Below are positions 42,956-51,693 of a stretch of 64,000 nucleotides of DNA, in pieces. A model generated the notes under the pieces. That model made no database searches and was not told the origin of the DNA. It saw only the letters and a program-made list of their open reading frames with translations. A program made the translations under genes and the position numbers. The stretch comes from an uncultured bacterium. Lineage in GTDB: Bacteria > Cyanobacteriota > Vampirovibrionia > Gastranaerophilales > Gastranaerophilaceae. Position 1 is the first letter of the stretch; every line of letters begins with the position of its first letter. The stretch covers positions 1 to 64,000 of the forward strand of contig CASDOW010000005.1 in the NCBI GenBank assembly GCA_949282195.1, written 5' to 3'.

Positions 42956-44079
42956 TCACCCTCCTTAAGAGAATTAAAAGCATTGAGTAAGATTTGTTTT
43001 TTATATTCATCAGGCTCATTAGAAAATTGCATTGAATAAAAGTCACAAAAATGTTCAAAAAGGTTCTTTCTTTCTTTTAAATTAACTTCAAAATCATTAT
43101 TCAAACCCCTTGTAAAAGTATTATCAAAATCCAAAAGCATAATATTAGGATAAACCGAAGATAGTTTTGCCTTTGCGTCAATAACGTTTTCATCAAGCAA
43201 AGTAAAATGAATATAATCATCTTTATTTATTTTTGAATAAAAATCCTTATTCAAAAATTCATCTATATAACCTCTATATTCTTTCATATCGTGCTTTTGA
43301 GAAATAGAGAAAAGATTAATTTTTAAACTGTCTTTTAATTTAAAATCTACAACACAAAAACTCTTTTTTTGATTGATTTCACTAAAAGAATACTTTAAAA
43401 GGGATCCGCCATATCGAATTTTATCTAAGCCCACCTTTTGAGGACAATGAAGATGTCCTAGGGCAACATAGTCAAACTTTTTAAAAATTTTATAATCAAC
43501 TTCATCAACACCACCCACGCTTTTTTGCTCACTTTGCGATAAAACAGGAACTTTAGATGAAACAACAAATTGATGAGCCAGTAAAATATTTATTTTTTTA
43601 GAATTAAGTTTTGTATTTTTAATTAAAACATCAATTGCATCGGAATAATTTGAAATTTTTTCATCAGGATAATATTTTCTTATCAAAGCGGGATAAACAT
43701 AAGGCAGAAGATAAATATCAGCTTCATCCAATGAATGACATTCTATATTGCCGCAAAAAGGTTTAGAAATAAATATATTTGACTTATACAATAAATCAGA
43801 TAAATAAGCTAACCTGTCCATATTATCGTGATTACCTGAGATAATAAAAACCTTGACTTTAAGAGAATTTAATTCAGATAAAAAAGTGCTAAAAACTTCC
43901 ATAGCCTCAATCGGAGGAATAGCTCTGTCAAAAACATCTCCTGCAATCAAAACAGAAGTTATATTTTCATTTTTTATCAATTGAACAGCAGCATTTAGCG
44001 CAAATTTCTGCTCATCAATCATAGAAATTCCGTTAACTTTTTTACCTATATGCAAATCTGAAAGGTGTAAAAATTTCAT
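42943..44079 (-). CDS. sbcD: Exonuclease subunit SbcD
   Basis: A 378-residue Mre11-type phosphoesterase. The metal ligands are visible in LSDLHIGK (residues 6-13), GDVFDR, SGNHDN, a later LLAHQF and GHLH. It forms the nuclease of the SbcCD complex. No ribosome binding site precedes the ATG at 44079. A TTTAAT with an upstream TG lies exactly 6 nt before it, so the operon mRNA may be leaderless. Confidence 0.95.
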   Translation of the reverse strand: MKFLHLSDLHIGKKVNGISMIDEQKFALNAAVQLIKNENITSVLIAGDVFDRAIPPIEAMEVFSTFLSELNSLKVKVFIISGNHDNMDRLAYLSDLLYKSNIFISKPFCGNIECHSLDEADIYLLPYVYPALIRKYYPDEKISNYSDAIDVLIKNTKLNSKKINILLAHQFVVSSKVPVLSQSEQKSVGGVDEVDYKIFKKFDYVALGHLHCPQKVGLDKIRYGGSLLKYSFSEINQKKSFCVVDFKLKDSLKINLFSISQKHDMKEYRGYIDEFLNKDFYSKINKDDYIHFTLLDENVIDAKAKLSSVYPNIMLLDFDNTFTRGLNNDFEVNLKERKNLFEHFCDFYSMQFSNEPDEYKKQILLNAFNSLKEGECAQ

Positions 44080-44085
44080 AAAAAA

Positions 44086-44094
44086 ATTAAATCA
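44086..44094 (-). promoter_or_regulatory. Extended -10 of a putative leaderless sbcDC promoter
   Basis: TG-A-TTTAAT on the minus strand, then six T residues, then the ATG at 44079. Confidence 0.4.
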
Positions 44095-44249
44095 CAAAGA
44101 CAAATTAATTAACAGTTAAAATTATTGTTATAAGTGTATTTTGTACCATATTTAGTTTTGTAATAGTTTAAATATATTATGGATTTTTTAGCTAAAATTT
44201 GATAAAATAAATATAGAAGTTGTGTTGAAATAGAAAAGAGTTGATAACA

Positions 44250-44690
44250 ATGAAAGTTCCGCAAATTAATTATTTGGGTAGTTTTGGTGCGCTTAAAACA
44301 AAAATCAAAAAAACAGTAGACGAGCCTAACGACAAACCCCTGCCTATCGGATATGATACAGTTGTGTTTAGTGCAAAATCTAAATATGTTAAAAAATACA
44401 ACACTCTTCCAAAAGAAATAAAAGAAGTTTTGAGTCCTAAAGACGCGATTGATATGTTTCAAAACATAGATTTTATAACAAAAGGGCAAACAAAAGGAAA
44501 GGAAATCGGACAAGGAGATTCATCAACGGTATATGAAAATCCTTGGCTTAAGGGATATGATTTACTAATTCTTAACAATCCAAAATCCAACGAACAAATC
44601 ATATATTCAACAGCAACTCTTGGTAATTCGGTTTGGTATGACACAGAAAATCCGAACGTGCAAATAATCAGAAACATCTCAGCCGGTTAA
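44250..44690 (+). CDS. Hypothetical protein with a kinase-like glycine loop
   Basis: A 146-residue soluble protein. Its start KVPQINYLGSFGAL and the segment DTVVFSAKSKYVKKY look like conserved lead segments. In the middle, IGQGDSSTVYENPW matches the glycine-rich loop pattern G-x-G-x-x-S-x-V-Y of protein kinases. The chain ends about 55 residues later, without a catalytic loop or DFG. It may be a degenerate or unrelated domain. The ATG at 44250 is chosen over a TTG 9 nt upstream. Confidence 0.6.
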   Translation: MKVPQINYLGSFGALKTKIKKTVDEPNDKPLPIGYDTVVFSAKSKYVKKYNTLPKEIKEVLSPKDAIDMFQNIDFITKGQTKGKEIGQGDSSTVYENPWLKGYDLLILNNPKSNEQIIYSTATLGNSVWYDTENPNVQIIRNISAG

Positions 44691-44716
44691 AATTTGGCAT
44701 TTTAAAAGTATTCATA

Positions 44717-44722
44717 TATACT
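44717..44722 (+). promoter_or_regulatory. -10 box of a putative leaderless promoter
   Basis: TATACT ends exactly 6 nt before the ATG at 44729. No ribosome binding site is present. Confidence 0.45.
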
Positions 44723-44728
44723 TAAATT

Positions 44729-46594
44729 ATGAAAATTAATGAAAAATCAAAATATATTTTATATATTGTACTTTTCATGATATTTGCACTGGTTAGGTTT
44801 GGCTATATTTTTTCAACAACAGGTATTACTGAAACCGATTTTAAAAGTATAGCAATAGCTTCAACGTCGTTTCCTTTTGAGATAATAAAAAACTGTGCAA
44901 TTATGGATTGTTTTTCGCCATTTTATTATTTTTTACTCCATTTTATACTTTTAATTTGCAAAAATGAAATTTTTATACGCTCATTTAATGCCCTTATAGG
45001 GCTAATTAATATATTTGTTTTTATTGACATAGGAAAAAAACTCCAAGGAAGAAAACTTGGCATTTTTCTTGCAATATTTTTATCCATTAATCATTTTTAT
45101 CTTTATTATAGTAATCTAATTGCACCGTACTGCCTCGATTTTCTAGTTGGCAGTCTTTTAATTAATTCATTAATTGATTTTATAAAAAAACCGAATAAAA
45201 AACATTTTAAATGGCTAAATATATTTAATTGTTCATTTATTTTAATTAATCCGCTAAACTCTCTATATATAATCGCTGAATTTATAATATTTTACTTTTT
45301 GACAGAAAAAAGACGCTATATAAGAAAATTAATCGCAAAACTCGGTTTTAGTTCAATTATAACTTTTGCTTTTGTATTTCCGCTCGCAATAGTACAATAT
45401 GCAATTATTAATAAAATGCCCATCCCTATTAATTTAGACGGTATCGGGCTTAACTTATCAAGCCTCGGATTGATGATAAATGAATACATAAGCCCGTATT
45501 TAAGCTTTTTGACCCCTGAAACACAAACGAAAAGCACCCTTGGGATGTTATACAGCTTCTTTTTAAATCCGGACATTAAAAATATCAATACAATTAAAAT
45601 TTTAATAACTCTATTCTACAGTTCAATTTTACCTTTATTTATAGCAATAATTTTCACAATAAAAGCCTATAAAAAAGACTACAGGCTGAGAATATTATTT
45701 TTATGCGCAGCAATAAATCTCGGATTTATATTGATTTTAAATATATATGAAACACTGGACACAAACCCGATATACTGCAGCCAGTTTTTCATTACCTGCA
45801 TAATATTATTAGGATATGGAATATTCAATATTAAAGATATTTTAATTCAATCATTAGTTATTTTTTGCATTTTGACAATACAATTTATCAACCCTGAAAT
45901 TAATTCCTTCAACATAACAACAAATAAAAAGTACGCAACCATAAATGTCCTAAGTACATTTACAAAAAGCTATGAATTAAATAGCGAAGATATAATTATT
46001 ATGCCTTATTTAGGCAACTTTGCAAAATTGTATTATAAAGACCTAAACTTCTTTAATTTTGATTATTCAATGCTTCAAAAAAACTCAAAAAACTCACTAA
46101 TAAAAGATTTAATTACCAAAAAAGCAAAAACAGTAAATAAAAACAATATTTTTTATCTTGTTAATGATTATTTGACTTATAAAAGAGAAAATGATGTCAT
46201 AACAAAATATTTTATTGAAAAGTGCATGGAAAATTCACAGCTTGAAGGAAGAATTATTTTATTCGTAGATAAATTAAATTCAAAACCCTTAACACCAAAT
46301 AGCATTGAAAAATTTGCACAATCGGATAAATATTCGCCAAAACTCAGAAAAATTAACTTTTCAAGCTCTGAAATACCAAAAAATCAGTCAAAAATGCTGT
46401 TTGATGCCCTGAAATCAAAAACACTGTATGAATTTTTAAATTTACTACAACACAACTTTTATTGCAGCAAAATAATTGAATACAGAAAAATTGACAATGA
46501 ATACTATGAAATTAAAAACAATTCAAAAAATATTTCAAGAGCAGTTAACTCATACGATAGCGATTACATCTTTATAATTTTTCAAAAAATATAA
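44729..46594 (+). CDS. Polytopic membrane protein, GT-C glycosyltransferase-like
   Basis: A 621-residue protein with about 11-12 membrane helices over residues 1-390 and a soluble C-terminal part of about 220 residues. The first loop has the acidic ITETDF segment at the place where ArnT/PMT-type enzymes keep their catalytic acidic residues. It probably moves a sugar from a polyprenyl-phosphate donor to a glycan or protein, but this is inference. It resembles the protein at 9013-10593 in layout, not clearly in sequence. Confidence 0.65.
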   Translation: MKINEKSKYILYIVLFMIFALVRFGYIFSTTGITETDFKSIAIASTSFPFEIIKNCAIMDCFSPFYYFLLHFILLICKNEIFIRSFNALIGLINIFVFIDIGKKLQGRKLGIFLAIFLSINHFYLYYSNLIAPYCLDFLVGSLLINSLIDFIKKPNKKHFKWLNIFNCSFILINPLNSLYIIAEFIIFYFLTEKRRYIRKLIAKLGFSSIITFAFVFPLAIVQYAIINKMPIPINLDGIGLNLSSLGLMINEYISPYLSFLTPETQTKSTLGMLYSFFLNPDIKNINTIKILITLFYSSILPLFIAIIFTIKAYKKDYRLRILFLCAAINLGFILILNIYETLDTNPIYCSQFFITCIILLGYGIFNIKDILIQSLVIFCILTIQFINPEINSFNITTNKKYATINVLSTFTKSYELNSEDIIIMPYLGNFAKLYYKDLNFFNFDYSMLQKNSKNSLIKDLITKKAKTVNKNNIFYLVNDYLTYKRENDVITKYFIEKCMENSQLEGRIILFVDKLNSKPLTPNSIEKFAQSDKYSPKLRKINFSSSEIPKNQSKMLFDALKSKTLYEFLNLLQHNFYCSKIIEYRKIDNEYYEIKNNSKNISRAVNSYDSDYIFIIFQKI

Positions 46595-46632
46595 TTTTAT
46601 GTAAACTTTTATTACAAAATTTTTAATTTTTC

Positions 46633-46659
46633 TAATTTTTTTTAAAAAACTGCCGAAAA
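46633..46659 (+). promoter_or_regulatory. Putative sigma-28 (FliA) promoter
   Basis: TAATTTTT, an 11-bp spacer and GCCGAAAA. The -10 box matches at 7 of 8 positions, the -35 box is weaker. The motif TAACTAAGAAGGT follows at 46662-46674, shared with the site at 18.2 kb. Confidence 0.4.
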
Positions 46660-46693
46660 ACTAACTAAGAAGGTTGACTTTAAGGTTAGTTTT
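46657..46693 (+). repeat. 9-bp inverted repeat in the leader of the gene at 46720
   Basis: AAAACTAAC (46657-46665) and GTTAGTTTT (46685-46693) flank 19 nt. If transcribed from the sigma-28-like site, only part of the left arm would be in the RNA. It may be an operator or leader structure. Confidence 0.35.
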
Positions 46694-46719
46694 ATTAAAT
46701 TAGGAAAAGAGAAAGTAAA

Positions 46720-47223
46720 ATGACAATAAGTTCTGTAAATTTAGCAATGAGCGCTTCATCATATGGAGCATACAATCAAAAATTAACTTCTGCAACAAAG
46801 GCAGAGTTAGAAAAGCTTGGAATTGTTTATGACCCAAACATCACAGAAGCTGAAGGAAAAAAATTAATTCAACAGAAAAAAACTCAAGACACTCAAAAAA
46901 ATTCACAGCAAAATTTAGGTCAAAACTCTGATAGCAACAGTCTTTTTGAAAAGGCGAAAAAACTAGCTCAAGAGCTTGGAATTAAAGTAGATGAAAAACA
47001 AAATTTTGACACATTATTGTCAATTATTGAAAGCACGCTTGAACAAAAAATTCAAGTTAATTCAACAAACGAAGAAATGCTGAAAAAACTTGAAGGCTTA
47101 AGCAGGGAACTTGCAAATATCCAAGCTCAATCAAGCGGTTCATCAGGATATAATTCAACAAACCAAGCACTTATGAAAAGTCTTGAAATGCTTTCACAAT
47201 ATAATAAAACATTTCTTTACTAA
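46720..47223 (+). CDS. Gln/Asn/Ser-rich hypothetical protein
   Basis: A 167-residue soluble protein. The N-terminus (SSVNLAMSASSYGAYNQ) is followed by a short segment with YDPNITEAEGKKLIQ, a Q/N-rich linker (residues 55-75), a helix around LAQELGIKVDEKQNF and a final coiled coil. It has no signal peptide. The YDP-N-I-T-E-A-E-G-K-x-L-I pattern looks like a conserved helix-turn unit but I cannot name it. It sits under a sigma-28-like promoter, so it may be made with late flagellar genes. Its stop codon overlaps the convergent gene's stop codon. Confidence 0.65.
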   Translation: MTISSVNLAMSASSYGAYNQKLTSATKAELEKLGIVYDPNITEAEGKKLIQQKKTQDTQKNSQQNLGQNSDSNSLFEKAKKLAQELGIKVDEKQNFDTLLSIIESTLEQKIQVNSTNEEMLKKLEGLSRELANIQAQSSGSSGYNSTNQALMKSLEMLSQYNKTFLY

Positions 47224-47966
47224 AAGAAATAAAAGTTTGTTGAAAAATTAATACTTTCGCTATGCGCACCACTTTGCTGCTGAGTGGTACCCGCATACAC
47301 ACCAAAATCAAGAGCTTTAGATTTAAAAGGCGAAACACTTAACCCAATATCATGGTCTTGGGAATGATTTGAAGTATCAAATTTATTATGAAAGCTAATT
47401 GAAAATTTATCCCCGAAACTCAACACAGGAGTAAAATACAGCTTTCTTGAATTAGGATTTTGATCATACCCTCTATAGTTTGTTTCAAGACCACCTGTAA
47501 ATTTTAAAAAATTACATATTTTATATTCTGCACCCGCCAAAATACGATAATCATTACTGTTATATTTGTTTCTGAATTGCAAAGTGTCTTGCATAAAACT
47601 AAATCTATCGCCTACAGGAATTAATGTTTTAGAATTTTCTTTAATATAACTTTGAGAATATTTGCCCACGTCATAGTTTTCAATCTTTAGTTTAAAAGGT
47701 TCATAATTATCTGAAATTACATCTTCATCCCTATTTTCTTCAGGAGAAACAGGTAATTCATCTAAAGTTATCTCATCTTTTTCTTTTTGCTTCTTTGCTT
47801 CCTGTTCTTTTTGATAATCACAAGAAGCGCATTCAATCAAATAATCAAAATATTCTTGAGAATATAAAGTATCATTTTCATATTCTTCTTGCTGAGTTTT
47901 AGCACAACAAAATTGACTTACAAAAGCCAAAACAAGAACTATTAAACAAATAAAATTTTTTCTCAT
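47220..47966 (-). CDS. Outer membrane beta-barrel-like protein
   Basis: A 248-residue protein with a signal peptide (residues 1-23), an acidic and lysine-rich region of about 70 residues, then alternating hydrophobic beta strands. It ends in aromatic residues (NFYFF), as outer membrane barrels do. Strand segments such as YRILAGAEYKICNFLKFTGG look like amphipathic barrel strands. It has TATTAT exactly 6 nt before the ATG and no ribosome binding site. The barrel is small (about 8-10 strands). Confidence 0.65.
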   Translation of the reverse strand: MRKNFICLIVLVLAFVSQFCCAKTQQEEYENDTLYSQEYFDYLIECASCDYQKEQEAKKQKEKDEITLDELPVSPEENRDEDVISDNYEPFKLKIENYDVGKYSQSYIKENSKTLIPVGDRFSFMQDTLQFRNKYNSNDYRILAGAEYKICNFLKFTGGLETNYRGYDQNPNSRKLYFTPVLSFGDKFSISFHNKFDTSNHSQDHDIGLSVSPFKSKALDFGVYAGTTQQQSGAHSESINFSTNFYFF

Positions 47967-47972
47967 ACCAGA

Positions 47973-47978
47973 ATAATA
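47973..47978 (-). promoter_or_regulatory. -10 box of a putative leaderless promoter
   Basis: TATTAT on the minus strand ends 6 nt before the ATG at 47966. Confidence 0.45.
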
Positions 47979-48020
47979 TTATAATTTTAAATCTGATTAG
48001 TTTCAAACTAATTTATAAAA

Positions 48021-49034
48021 TCATTCATTATACGTATTTTTAATTTGAATAAATTTATCATATGCACTGCCATTTTCAATTGTCTTTTTAGCAATCTCAA
48101 TTCCATCCATGATAGAGTTTGCTTTTTTTGAAATATATAAAGCTAAGGCAGCATTTAAAATAACGCAATCTTTTTTTGCACCTTGAAGTTTATTTTGCAG
48201 CAACAACACCAATTCAGAAGCATTTGTTTCATAATCTGAACATATTAAATCAACTATAGGATATTCCTTAAAACCTAATAATTCAGGAGTTAGAACATAT
48301 GTAAAAATCTTATTTTTCCATGCTTCAGCAACATAAGTTTCACCGCTCGGGCAAACATAAGGAAAAGAATTATTGCCTGATAAAACAATCGTATTTGAAT
48401 TATTTAATCTAAGAGCAATATTTGCAAAAAATTCAACTTTTTGTTTATCATTTAAACCGATTATTTGATTTTTAGCACAATACGGATTTAACATTTTTTC
48501 CAATATTTTTAAAATATTATCAAATTCAAGACTTCTTGAAAGATGATTTGAATACTTGTAGAATTTTTCATCTGCACCTAACACAAAATATCCGAAATTT
48601 AATCTTTCAAAATCTCTTATGATATTATGAGAATTTTCAAACCTTACGCCCATAAGCTTTAATAATTCAAAAGACTTATTTTTTTCAAAACAATTGTTAA
48701 ATGTATATCTTAAAACCCCTAATGAATTTGCACTGCAAATTAAATCAACTGCCAATTTGATATCAAAATAACCGTCGTCACTTACCAAAATAACGCTTTC
48801 AAAAAAATTGTTTAAATCGCCTCCAAGACTAATTTTATTAACAAATTCACGACTGGAAAGAATAGCAGCAATAATTTCATCCATTGTTTCATTTTTAATT
48901 TTTAGAGCCGTAATAAACGAAGAAGCAGTAATTTCATCTGCTAAACCTGAAAAAATTTCATCAAACGCCTCTTTTGTTTCAATTTCATCAAGATTATCTT
49001 TTAAAATCAATTTATTAATTAAACTTTTTATCAT
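48021..49034 (-). CDS. TrpD-like phosphoribosyltransferase-fold protein with lost active-site motifs
   Basis: A 337-residue protein of the anthranilate phosphoribosyltransferase fold. The helical N-domain, the NPYCAKNQIIG segment (residues 183-193) and the C-terminal VILNAALALYISKK and IENGSAYDKF segments match TrpD. But the PRPP-binding GTGGD is replaced by VSDDG (84-88), and the KHGNR loop by YTFNN (110-114). It is probably not an anthranilate PRTase. TrpD2/YbiB-type relatives bind nucleic acid. No trp gene is nearby. The ATG at 49034 is preferred; the frame reaches 49136. Confidence 0.75.
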   Translation of the reverse strand: MIKSLINKLILKDNLDEIETKEAFDEIFSGLADEITASSFITALKIKNETMDEIIAAILSSREFVNKISLGGDLNNFFESVILVSDDGYFDIKLAVDLICSANSLGVLRYTFNNCFEKNKSFELLKLMGVRFENSHNIIRDFERLNFGYFVLGADEKFYKYSNHLSRSLEFDNILKILEKMLNPYCAKNQIIGLNDKQKVEFFANIALRLNNSNTIVLSGNNSFPYVCPSGETYVAEAWKNKIFTYVLTPELLGFKEYPIVDLICSDYETNASELVLLLQNKLQGAKKDCVILNAALALYISKKANSIMDGIEIAKKTIENGSAYDKFIQIKNTYNE

Positions 49035-49040
49035 AGAACT

Positions 49041-49049
49041 AATATAGCA
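49041..49049 (-). promoter_or_regulatory. Extended -10 of a putative leaderless promoter (TrpD-like gene)
   Basis: TG-C-TATATT on the minus strand ends 6 nt before the ATG at 49034. Confidence 0.45.
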
Positions 49050-49154
49050 TATTATTAAATTATTTAACAAATAACTTTTTGTTATACTTGCAAAATAAAT
49101 ATGTTTATAGTTTGATAGAAATAAGACAGTACACATAAAAAGGAATTTAATAAA

Positions 49155-49517
49155 GTGATTAAAATCAGACTAAAAAGACTAGGTTATAAAAAGAACCCAA
49201 GTTACAGAATAATCGCAATAGACAGCCGTTGCAAACGCGAAGGTGCTCCTATTGAAGAATTAGGTTTTTACAATCCTAAAACAAAAGAAATGAAATTAAA
49301 TGTTAAAAGAGCTAAAGTAAGATTATCTCAAGGTGCTCAAGCAACAGAAACAGTTATGTACCTTATCAATAATGCAAACGAAGACGGTACTTTAAACTAT
49401 AAAAAATCAGAAAAAACAAAATTATCTAAAAAAGCTCTAGCTAAATTAGAAGAAGAAAAAGCTGCCCAAGCTGCTGCCGCCGCCCAAGAAGCGGAAGCTC
49501 CTGCTGCTGAGGCATAA
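49155..49517 (+). CDS. rpsP: 30S ribosomal protein S16
   Basis: A 120-residue ribosomal protein. Residues 1-85 are S16 (IRLKRLGYKKNPSYRIIAID, EELGFYNPKT). A 35-residue Lys/Ala/Glu-rich tail (AAQAAAAAQEAEAPAAEA) extends it beyond the usual 80-90 residues. The start is GTG with AAGGA about 12 nt upstream. It is followed by its own terminator, without the rimM-trmD neighbours that are common in other bacteria. Confidence 0.95.
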   Translation: MIKIRLKRLGYKKNPSYRIIAIDSRCKREGAPIEELGFYNPKTKEMKLNVKRAKVRLSQGAQATETVMYLINNANEDGTLNYKKSEKTKLSKKALAKLEEEKAAQAAAAAQEAEAPAAEA

Positions 49518-49535
49518 TAAGGGTTTAAAACACTC

Positions 49536-49567
49536 AAAGAGCCTCATTTTATGAGGCTCTTTTTTTA
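49536..49567 (+). terminator. rpsP terminator
   Basis: A 12-bp perfect stem (49536-49547 with 49551-49562, loop TTT) followed by a T run. Confidence 0.88.
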
Positions 49568-49607
49568 TAACAAAGTTTTTTAAAATAATTTAGCGAAAGG
49601 GAAAAAG

Positions 49608-50801
49608 ATGGAAACTAAAAAAATTAATATTACACCTGCAAACAGAATAACAAACATGCCAAAATACATTTTTGCACAACTGGCAGAATTAAAACAAAAA
49701 GCAATCGCAAATGGTGTTGATGTAATAGATATTTCTATCGGAAATCCCGACGGAGCTACCCCCGACCCTGTTGTAAAAGTTGCGCTTGAAGCAATTCAAA
49801 ATCCGATTAACCACGGATATCCCAACTTCAGAGGAAAACCTGAATTAAGACAAGCAATAGCCGATTGGATGAAAAGAAGATATTTTGTTGATGTTGACCC
49901 AGATAGAGAGGTTCAAACCCTAATAGGAGAAAAGGAAGGGCTTGCAAATATCGCTATGGCGTATACAAACCCCGATGACATCAATATAATTCCTGACCCT
50001 TATTATCCGGTATTATGCAGAGGAACGCTAATTGCGGGCGGAAAACCATTCTTTGTTAATTTAAAAGAAGAAAACAGGTTTTTAATCGATTTAAATGAAA
50101 TTCCTCAAGATGTTGCAAAACAAGCAAAAATGTTTTTTATAAACTATCCCAACAACCCAACAGGAGCAGTTGCACCTAAAAGCTTTCTTACTGATGTTGT
50201 AAATTTCTGTCGTGAATATAATATTTTACTTGTATCAGATTTAGCATACGGCGAAGTATGTTTTTCAAATTACAGACCATACTCAATATTTAATATTCAA
50301 GGCGCAAAAGATATAGCAATCGAATTTCATTCATTTACAAAAACCTTCAATATGGCAGGCTGGAGATGTGGTTTTGCAGTCGGCAAGGAAGAATTTATTT
50401 CAAATCTTTATGCAATGAAATCAAATATTGACTACGGAACATCCACCATAGTTCAAGATGCTTGTATAGCAGCCCTTACAATGCCTCAAGATTATGTTAA
50501 AGGAATTATGGATAAATATGATGCAAGAAGAGAAATAGTAGCACAAGGCTTTAAAGACCTCGGTTTTTACGCACCAAGATCGGATGCTACAATGTATTTC
50601 TGGATAAAAATTCCTTCAAACTTTAATTCTTCTATGGACTTCTGCAAATACGTTCTTGATAAAACAGGGGTTCTATTAACCCCCGGAAGTGCTTTTGGGC
50701 AAATGAGCGACGACCATTTCAGAGTGTCTTTAGTTCAACCGATTTTAAGACTTCAAGAAGTATTCAAAAGATTTAAAGAAGCAGGAATTAAATACGAATA
50801 A
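49608..50801 (+). CDS. dapL: LL-diaminopimelate aminotransferase-like PLP enzyme
   Basis: A 397-residue fold type I aminotransferase. The PLP lysine lies in SFTKTFNMAGWRCGF near residue 245. The IGNPDG, NYPNNPTGA and VSDLAYGE segments bind cofactor and substrate, and the late arginine is in FRVSLV. The N-terminal and active-site patterns resemble the DapL family, which makes LL-diaminopimelate from tetrahydrodipicolinate in one step, for lysine and cell wall. An alanine or aspartate aminotransferase is the alternative. Confidence 0.8.
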   Translation: METKKINITPANRITNMPKYIFAQLAELKQKAIANGVDVIDISIGNPDGATPDPVVKVALEAIQNPINHGYPNFRGKPELRQAIADWMKRRYFVDVDPDREVQTLIGEKEGLANIAMAYTNPDDINIIPDPYYPVLCRGTLIAGGKPFFVNLKEENRFLIDLNEIPQDVAKQAKMFFINYPNNPTGAVAPKSFLTDVVNFCREYNILLVSDLAYGEVCFSNYRPYSIFNIQGAKDIAIEFHSFTKTFNMAGWRCGFAVGKEEFISNLYAMKSNIDYGTSTIVQDACIAALTMPQDYVKGIMDKYDARREIVAQGFKDLGFYAPRSDATMYFWIKIPSNFNSSMDFCKYVLDKTGVLLTPGSAFGQMSDDHFRVSLVQPILRLQEVFKRFKEAGIKYE

Positions 50802-50824
50802 AAAAGAGGCTCAGTCCTCTTTTT
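50801..50824. terminator. Bidirectional terminator
   Basis: A 9-bp stem AAAAAGAGG/CCTCTTTTT with a 6-nt loop, overlapping the stop codons of the two convergent genes. Confidence 0.8.
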
Positions 50825-51269
50825 TATTTAAATATTCACAAAATTTTTTATTAACATCAAAATAAAAACCGCACTCATCAAGCATTTCAACACCGCCATA
50901 AATTAAATCAGGATTGACATCTGGATAATTTCTGCAAAATATCGGTCTAATTGGATAAATTAAACATTTATTATTTTTTGAAATGAACTTACATTCAAAT
51001 GTTAAGGCGCCATTTTGAAATTCCTGTTTATTTTCAACTACTCCTGAAATCCTAAAATTTCTATAATAGCGATATTTTTTCTGCATATCATAAAATAATT
51101 CTTTTGACTTAACATATCCGTCTTGAGTGCTAAAAAGAATATTTCGACAACAATTTCCGCATTTTTTACATTTGCCTTTCAAAACATACCTTGAAGAAAA
51201 AAATTTATTATGAATGTCAAAAAAACAATCCTCTATAAAATTTTTAATTTTTAAAATAATATTACTCAT
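50811..51269 (-). CDS. YkgJ-family cysteine-cluster protein
   Basis: A 152-residue protein with the CxxCxxCC-type cluster (CKKCGNCC at about residues 36-43), a second cysteine in FECKF, and the C-x(6-9)-P-x-x-C-R-x-Y-P segment (CLIYPIRPIFCRNYP). The family probably binds a zinc or iron-sulfur centre; its function is unknown. It overlaps the upstream secreted-protein gene by 8 nt. GGGTGG precedes the ATG. Confidence 0.85.
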   Translation of the reverse strand: MSNIILKIKNFIEDCFFDIHNKFFSSRYVLKGKCKKCGNCCRNILFSTQDGYVKSKELFYDMQKKYRYYRNFRISGVVENKQEFQNGALTFECKFISKNNKCLIYPIRPIFCRNYPDVNPDLIYGGVEMLDECGFYFDVNKKFCEYLNKKED

Positions 51270-51693
51270 CAACCACCCTAAAAGCACCCATAACAACTTC
51301 TTTGTTTAAATCAACAACATCAAATATTTGAAGAAAATATTTTCCACATTCACTTAGTACAAAATAATCAGTATAGTAATTTTTGTTTTTCAATCTTACG
51401 GTTTTATTTCTAATTCTTGTATATCCGCCCACGAAAGCATTATCATCCTGTTTAACAATCTGATATTTTACATAATTTGATTTAAAGCCGTTTGGTTCAT
51501 AGACTAAAAAATATATTCTGCTATTAAGCTTAAATACGCTATCTTGCCTAATTTGAACATCATAATTTTTATCATCAAAAGGGTTTGTTGAAGTAATATA
51601 TAAAGACGCTTTTTGTTTTTTAGCCCAAGCAAAACAACCTTGGCTAAAAACTAAAAGAAATACAATTAATAAAAAACTACTCAGCTTTTTCAT
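51262..51693 (-). CDS. Secreted hypothetical protein
   Basis: A 143-residue protein with a signal peptide (residues 1-22, with a cysteine near the cleavage region in SQGCFAWA, so a lipoprotein is possible). The mature part is beta-rich and basic. It is encoded between a large TPR protein, which it overlaps by 17 nt, and the YkgJ protein. No family is recognised. Confidence 0.65.
   Translation of the reverse strand: MKKLSSFLLIVFLLVFSQGCFAWAKKQKASLYITSTNPFDDKNYDVQIRQDSVFKLNSRIYFLVYEPNGFKSNYVKYQIVKQDDNAFVGGYTRIRNKTVRLKNKNYYTDYFVLSECGKYFLQIFDVVDLNKEVVMGAFRVVDE

Noticed and set aside
49088-49111. TTGCAA and TATAGT as the rpsP promoter
   Set aside because: The spacer would be only 12 bp, too short for a sigma-70 promoter.
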